NCBI GenBank assembly: GCA_014706295.1
Contig: JACSVZ010000004.1
Span: forward strand, 4,644,638 to 4,708,637
Length of the DNA stretch: 64,000 nt
Source of the DNA: Lycocorax pyrrhopterus obiensis
Taxonomy: Eukaryota; Chordata; Aves; Passeriformes; Paradisaeidae
Reading direction: 5' to 3'
Numbering within the stretch: the stretch's first letter is position 1; each line of letters starts with the position of its first letter. The position numbers were made by a program, and so were the translations under genes. Positions 61,901 through 64,000 of this stretch are shown here, in pieces. The notes below the pieces were generated by a model that searched no databases, was not told the origin of the DNA, and saw only the letters and a list, made by a program, of their open reading frames with translations.

Positions 61901-64000
61901 TGCAGCTACACCTAGGGACAGACGGACTGTCAGAGGCAGACAGCTGTTACGTACCAGTAACAATAATTCAGGACTCAGAAGCCATGGCAAGAGCTTACAT
62001 AGGAGTACGTCAGCTCAATTAACAGAATAGCAAAGAAATACACAGAGAAAAACAGTCACAGCTACTCCTGGACAGCTGGATATGGTGTGCTGGTTTGCAT
62101 CTTAACCTGCATAAAACTAAGAATCTTGCATCTTAAAGCCTTCTAATATTGTGAAGGCAGGAAAGGGATGCTCCACTGAACGTGTTGCTCCTGTGATTTA
62201 CCATGCAAGACAGAAAATTCCCTGTCTTGCAAAAGAAATCTTATGGTTCATAGTATCATAGAGTGTTTCGGGTTGGAAGGGACCTTAAAGATCATCTAGC
62301 TCCAATCTCCCTGCCATGGGCAGGGATGCCACCCAGTAGATCAGGCTGCTCAGGGCCCCATCCAGCCTGGCCCTGAACACTTCCAGGGATGGGGCATCCC
62401 ATCATGACTAAGGTTTATTGACAAACAATGTTATACTTCCTAAGTATTGATTTAAATTTTTTTTCTGAAAAGAAAGAACAGTAAAGGAAATCTGCAAAGC
62501 AATTTCTCCATTGTTTTCCTCCTCCTGTTGCTGACCTGAACTCCCCATTCCCCCAAGAAACAAAAGAAAGTGTTGCAGTTCTCTGAAATTGTGTTTTTCT
62601 CAATTATTACAGATTGGGTCACAGACAATAGTGCTGCTCACCCTCAGTTCTTCACTTGAGTGCCTGAAGTTAGCCAGGGGCACCTGGGACCAGAGACAAT
62701 AACCCATACCACATCTGGAATACCTGAGGTCTATTCAAAGAGACTTTGGGAGGTAACTCTCCCTCCAGGGAGAGGTTACTTTGGAAAACAGGTAAGGATG
62801 GCAGACTGTGCCCCACTATAAAATACTTGATAGCAGCAGAATCAGTGTTAATGGGACTTGGCAGAACACAATTTTATGAAGTTCCACACCAAAAACAACA
62901 AGAGCTACCATTACACACTAAAGCTAAGTTTAATTTTCTTCCTCTCCAGAGCTAAGTAGTATCTTTCTCCTAAAAAGATCCTTTGCATAAATAAAGCAAG
63001 AAAGGCAGCAGACTGCCACAAATTAGAGGCCTAGTCTTTCTCTGACTTTCCATTCACTAATTGGAATCATACTACTTTAGAAGTGTCAGATGTCCTTTCC
63101 CAAAATGAAGCAGAAATCTCATCAAGATCTTGCTTTGGCTGAAAAATTGCAGGACTACAAAGAAGGACATCACAGCTCCTAACTCTGTTTAATCCATTCC
63201 AGGAGGCCCATGTCTGAGGTGGAAGCACAGCTGCTTCTTTGTTGTGTCACTCTGACAGAACTACAATTGATTTCTTTAGAAATAAAACCAAAAATCCCAT
63301 CCAAAACTTGGAGACCATCCAGTCATCCTAAGTTAGAGATGAAAACCACATCAAATAGGCCTGAAATATTTTTTGATAAACACTCAGTCTGAGCCCTGAA
63401 ATCTCTAAAAAGTTTTCAAATCCTCAGCACTACTAGCAACTTTTGTCTAAGGGTTATTTGGAAATTTCACTGAAAACATTCTGAAATAATTTTTGCAAAT
63501 CCAAGCTAGAGCCTGCCATGGGACAGCAATAGAACCCAGGACACATTTTGTAAAAAACTGTTGAAACATGTTTCCATTCCATGTAAAAAAAAAAGCCAAT
63601 GAGTTTAGGGAAACTAAAATTCACACTTCCTAAAATCTTAAGCCTTTTCTTTTGGGCCATCCTTATTTATACCATACCTTGAGAACCAGTCCTTCTTCTA
63701 CTGAAAACTGGTTAAGTTCAGAGCTAAGTTCAGAACATACTGAAGAAGGAATGGGTCTTGGGCAATCACTATGTGTTCAGGGGAAATAACACAGCAAGCA
63801 CAGCTGAACTGTTGATTCCAAATTTATAAACACAACAGAACAGCTTCCACTGTATGTGGACTTTAACTTCTCCAGCAGCTAGAAAAATGCTACCCATGTA
63901 CACTGCCCTTAAATCAAGGTGATTCAGAACTTAACATAAGACCTAATTGTTTTTAAACTGGTCATTCTACACCATGCTGCTTTTCTGACTTCTTAGGCTA
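34483..64000 (-). CDS. PCSK2: PCSK2 (proprotein convertase 2), 3' six exons; 5' end outside window
   Basis: PC2 is a calcium-dependent kexin/subtilisin-family endoprotease. It cleaves prohormones such as proinsulin, proglucagon and POMC after dibasic sites in dense-core granules and needs the chaperone 7B2. Exons at 58233-58145, 54615-54440, 42992-42777, 41540-41440, 38898-38671 and 34969-34483 join in phase to 1297 nt, covering human residues 207-638 with no indel. Visible: His208, Asp310 (oxyanion residue, Asn in other convertases), Ser384, the P domain, RRGDL (517-521), sequons at Asn375, Asn514 and Asn524, and a C-terminal amphipathic acidic helix. All introns are GT-AG. The exons encoding signal peptide, propeptide and Asp167 were not found up to 64000. 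If the structure is as in mammals (12 exons), these are exons 7-12. Confidence 0.96.
36919..37006. repeat. 40-bp tandem duplication
   Basis: WTATATATAGTATATCCA occurs at 36921 and 36961. The units share AGTACC-YAGTG-GAGA further on. The second copy is diverged in its middle. Confidence 0.8.
38507..38527. repeat. Perfect palindrome, 9-bp arms
   Basis: TTGATAAAA-ATG-TTTTATCAA, about 140 bases past a PCSK2 splice donor. It lies in a local near-tandem duplication with TTGATGAAAATGTT just before it. Confidence 0.8.
38671..38898 (-). CDS. PCSK2: PCSK2 exon: end of catalytic domain, start of P domain
   Basis: A 228-bp exon encoding residues 402-476 plus two bases of Glu477. It begins [20 protein letters not shown], contains [20 protein letters not shown] and ends CVGGSIQEP. 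His replaces the human Gly at 403, a neutral-looking difference. Acceptor CTTCCACAG, donor CTGA|GTAAGT. Probably exon 11. Confidence 0.96.
38899..41439 (-). other. PCSK2: PCSK2 intron
   Basis: A 2.5-kb GT-AG intron between the Ser384 exon and the next exon. Nothing recognised inside. Confidence 0.9.
41440..41540 (-). CDS. PCSK2: PCSK2 exon with active-site Ser384
   Basis: A 101-bp exon encoding [20 protein letters not shown] and [13 protein letters not shown] (368-400), then two bases of Asn401. [13 protein letters not shown] holds the nucleophile Ser384, and Asn375 (NCT) is a sequon. Acceptor CATTGCAG, donor AA|GTATGC. Probably exon 10. Confidence 0.96.
41541..42776 (-). other. PCSK2: PCSK2 intron
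   Basis: A 1.2-kb GT-AG intron (GTGAGT to TTGCAG). Nothing recognised inside. Confidence 0.9.
42777..42992 (-). CDS. PCSK2: PCSK2 exon with oxyanion Asp310
   Basis: A 216-bp phase 0-0 exon encoding residues 296-367, from [17 protein letters not shown] to [10 protein letters not shown]. The GAT at 42950-42948 (complement) encodes Asp310. PC1/3, furin and bacterial subtilisins have Asn here, so this residue marks the gene as PC2. Acceptor TCTCACAG, donor GTG|GTGAGT. Probably exon 9. Confidence 0.96.
43190..43735 (+). mobile_element. Probable solo LTR of an avian endogenous retrovirus
   Basis: Ordered promoter-like and processing-like signals: TATAAAA (43365-43371), then CCCTGCCTTGCAGCAACT and GAGACCTCACTTATGAGTGG, a TCTCTCTCTTTCATATAGTA tract, the poly(A) signal ATTAAA (43640-43645) and a TTGGTGTCTGTGTCATTT end. 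This resembles avian ERVL-type LTRs as I remember them. No gag/pol coding flanks it. The left boundary is uncertain and could extend to about 43060. No clear target-site duplication. It is antisense to PCSK2. Confidence 0.6.
45992..46097 (+). mobile_element. CR1 LINE 3' end, sense orientation
   Basis: GATCTAGTGGGTGGCATCCC, GGCAGGGGGTTAGAACTAGG, TTTAAGGTCCCCTCCCACTC and the ATTCTATG-like 3' tail CTCTATGATTCTGTGAT. A heavily 5'-truncated CR1. Confidence 0.92.
49701..49767. repeat. 38-bp tandem duplication
   Basis: CTTATGAATAAGACAAGGCA begins at 49701 and again at 49739, and the 29 shared bases are identical. Looks recent. Confidence 0.9.
51398..51478 (-). mobile_element. CR1 LINE 3' end fragment, antisense
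   Basis: On the + strand it reads GTCTGGGTTGGAAGGGACCT, then CTAGTCCAACTCCCCTCTGC, AATGAGAAAGGAC and TCTTCAACTAGA, the complement of a CR1 3' end. Confidence 0.88.
54440..54615 (-). CDS. PCSK2: PCSK2 exon: catalytic domain, residues 237-295
   Basis: A 176-bp exon encoding [20 protein letters not shown], then [20 protein letters not shown], and ending [20 protein letters not shown] is the strongly conserved substrate-groove segment of convertases. The acceptor is ATTACAG and the donor AAG|GTAACA. Probably exon 8. Only one conservative change (Leu to Val after MPQ) is noted against remembered human. Confidence 0.95.
54616..58144 (-). other. PCSK2: PCSK2 intron
   Basis: A 3.5-kb GT-AG intron (GTATGG to ATTACAG) carrying the CpG-rich repeat copy B (55745-56640). 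Confidence 0.9.
55745..56640 (+). mobile_element. Interspersed repeat copy B (LTR/ERV-like), CpG-rich
   Basis: Sister of the element at 2035-3300 in the opposite orientation. Shared order: GGTTTAAAAGACA, CTGCCAAGGA, CTGGAATGGAAAA, CAAATTATT, AATAACAGTTCTTTACTAG, AAAACCCAGTAAC, AAGCAATTTCCCC, GGCAGAGGGGCTGCAGTGAC. CpGs are dense at about 55965-56240. Open frames within it are not recognisable proteins. The right boundary is approximate. The family is not identified. Confidence 0.6.
58145..58233 (-). CDS. PCSK2: PCSK2 exon with active-site His208
   Basis: An 89-bp exon encoding [20 protein letters not shown] and then GVAYNSKVA (208-236), plus parts of Ser207 and Gly237. HGTRCAGE is the subtilase histidine motif. 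Acceptor TTTTCACAG, donor GCAG|GTATGG. Probably exon 7. Confidence 0.95.
58234..64000 (-). other. PCSK2: PCSK2 intron (incomplete, runs out of window)
   Basis: At least 5.8 kb of intron upstream (in gene direction) of the His208 exon. I looked for the preceding exon, which should encode the region ending DDWFNS, and did not find it before base 64000. Contains a CR1 fragment at 62249-62402. Confidence 0.85.
62249..62402 (-). mobile_element. CR1 LINE 3' end, antisense
   Basis: On the + strand: ATAGTATCATAGAGTG, GGGTTGGAAGGGACCTTAAA, GATCATCTAGCTCCAATC, CCTGCCATGGGCAGGGATGC, CAGGGCCCCATCCAGCCTGG and ACTTCCAGGGATGGGGCATC. Complement of the canonical avian CR1 3' region, little diverged. Confidence 0.95.

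Noticed and set aside
58234..64000. Search for the PCSK2 exon preceding His208
   Set aside because: No exon encoding the expected segment ending DDWFNS was found; presumed beyond the window.

Overview
This window is vertebrate nuclear DNA, almost certainly from a bird. Genes are split into short exons by GT-AG introns, the intergenic DNA is AT-rich and compact, and the interspersed repeats are CR1 LINE fragments with the typical avian 3' end. Two LTR-type repeat families are also present. There are no bacterial operons, tRNA or rRNA genes, or CRISPR arrays.

Two protein-coding genes lie tail to tail. On the + strand is a complete BFSP1 (filensin), the lens beaded-filament protein. It has eight coding exons from the ATG at 11544 to the stop at 28786-28788. 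I assembled it by splice phase into a 660-residue reading frame, close to the human length of 665 (recalled). On the - strand is the 3' part of PCSK2 (prohormone convertase 2): six exons between 58233 and 34483. They encode 432 residues, corresponding to human 207-638 with no net gain or loss. They carry the active-site His208, the oxyanion Asp310 typical of PC2, Ser384, the P domain and the C-terminal sorting helix. The 5' exons, with signal peptide, propeptide and Asp167, must lie beyond base 64000. The convergent PCSK2-BFSP1 order matches human 20p12.1.

Layout: 1-11340 is upstream intergenic DNA with a 37-bp tandem repeat, an inverted repeat-family copy carrying a 59-bp minisatellite (2035-3300) and a CR1 (9055-9517). 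11341-11543 is the probable BFSP1 promoter and 5' UTR. 11544-29180 is BFSP1. 29181-34482 is the space between the two stops, including the PCSK2 3' UTR. 34483-64000 is PCSK2 exons and introns, with an LTR-like element (about 43190-43735), three CR1 fragments, and a CpG-rich copy of the 2035-3300 repeat in the opposite orientation (55745-56640).

The two genes do not work together: one builds the lens fibre-cell cytoskeleton and the other processes prohormones in neuroendocrine secretory granules. The most notable points are a GC-AG intron in BFSP1, a well-formed candidate poison exon in BFSP1 intron 5, a conserved caspase/N-myristoylation motif at D432/G433 of filensin, and the inverted repeat pair. 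I found no convincing sign of an undescribed gene system.
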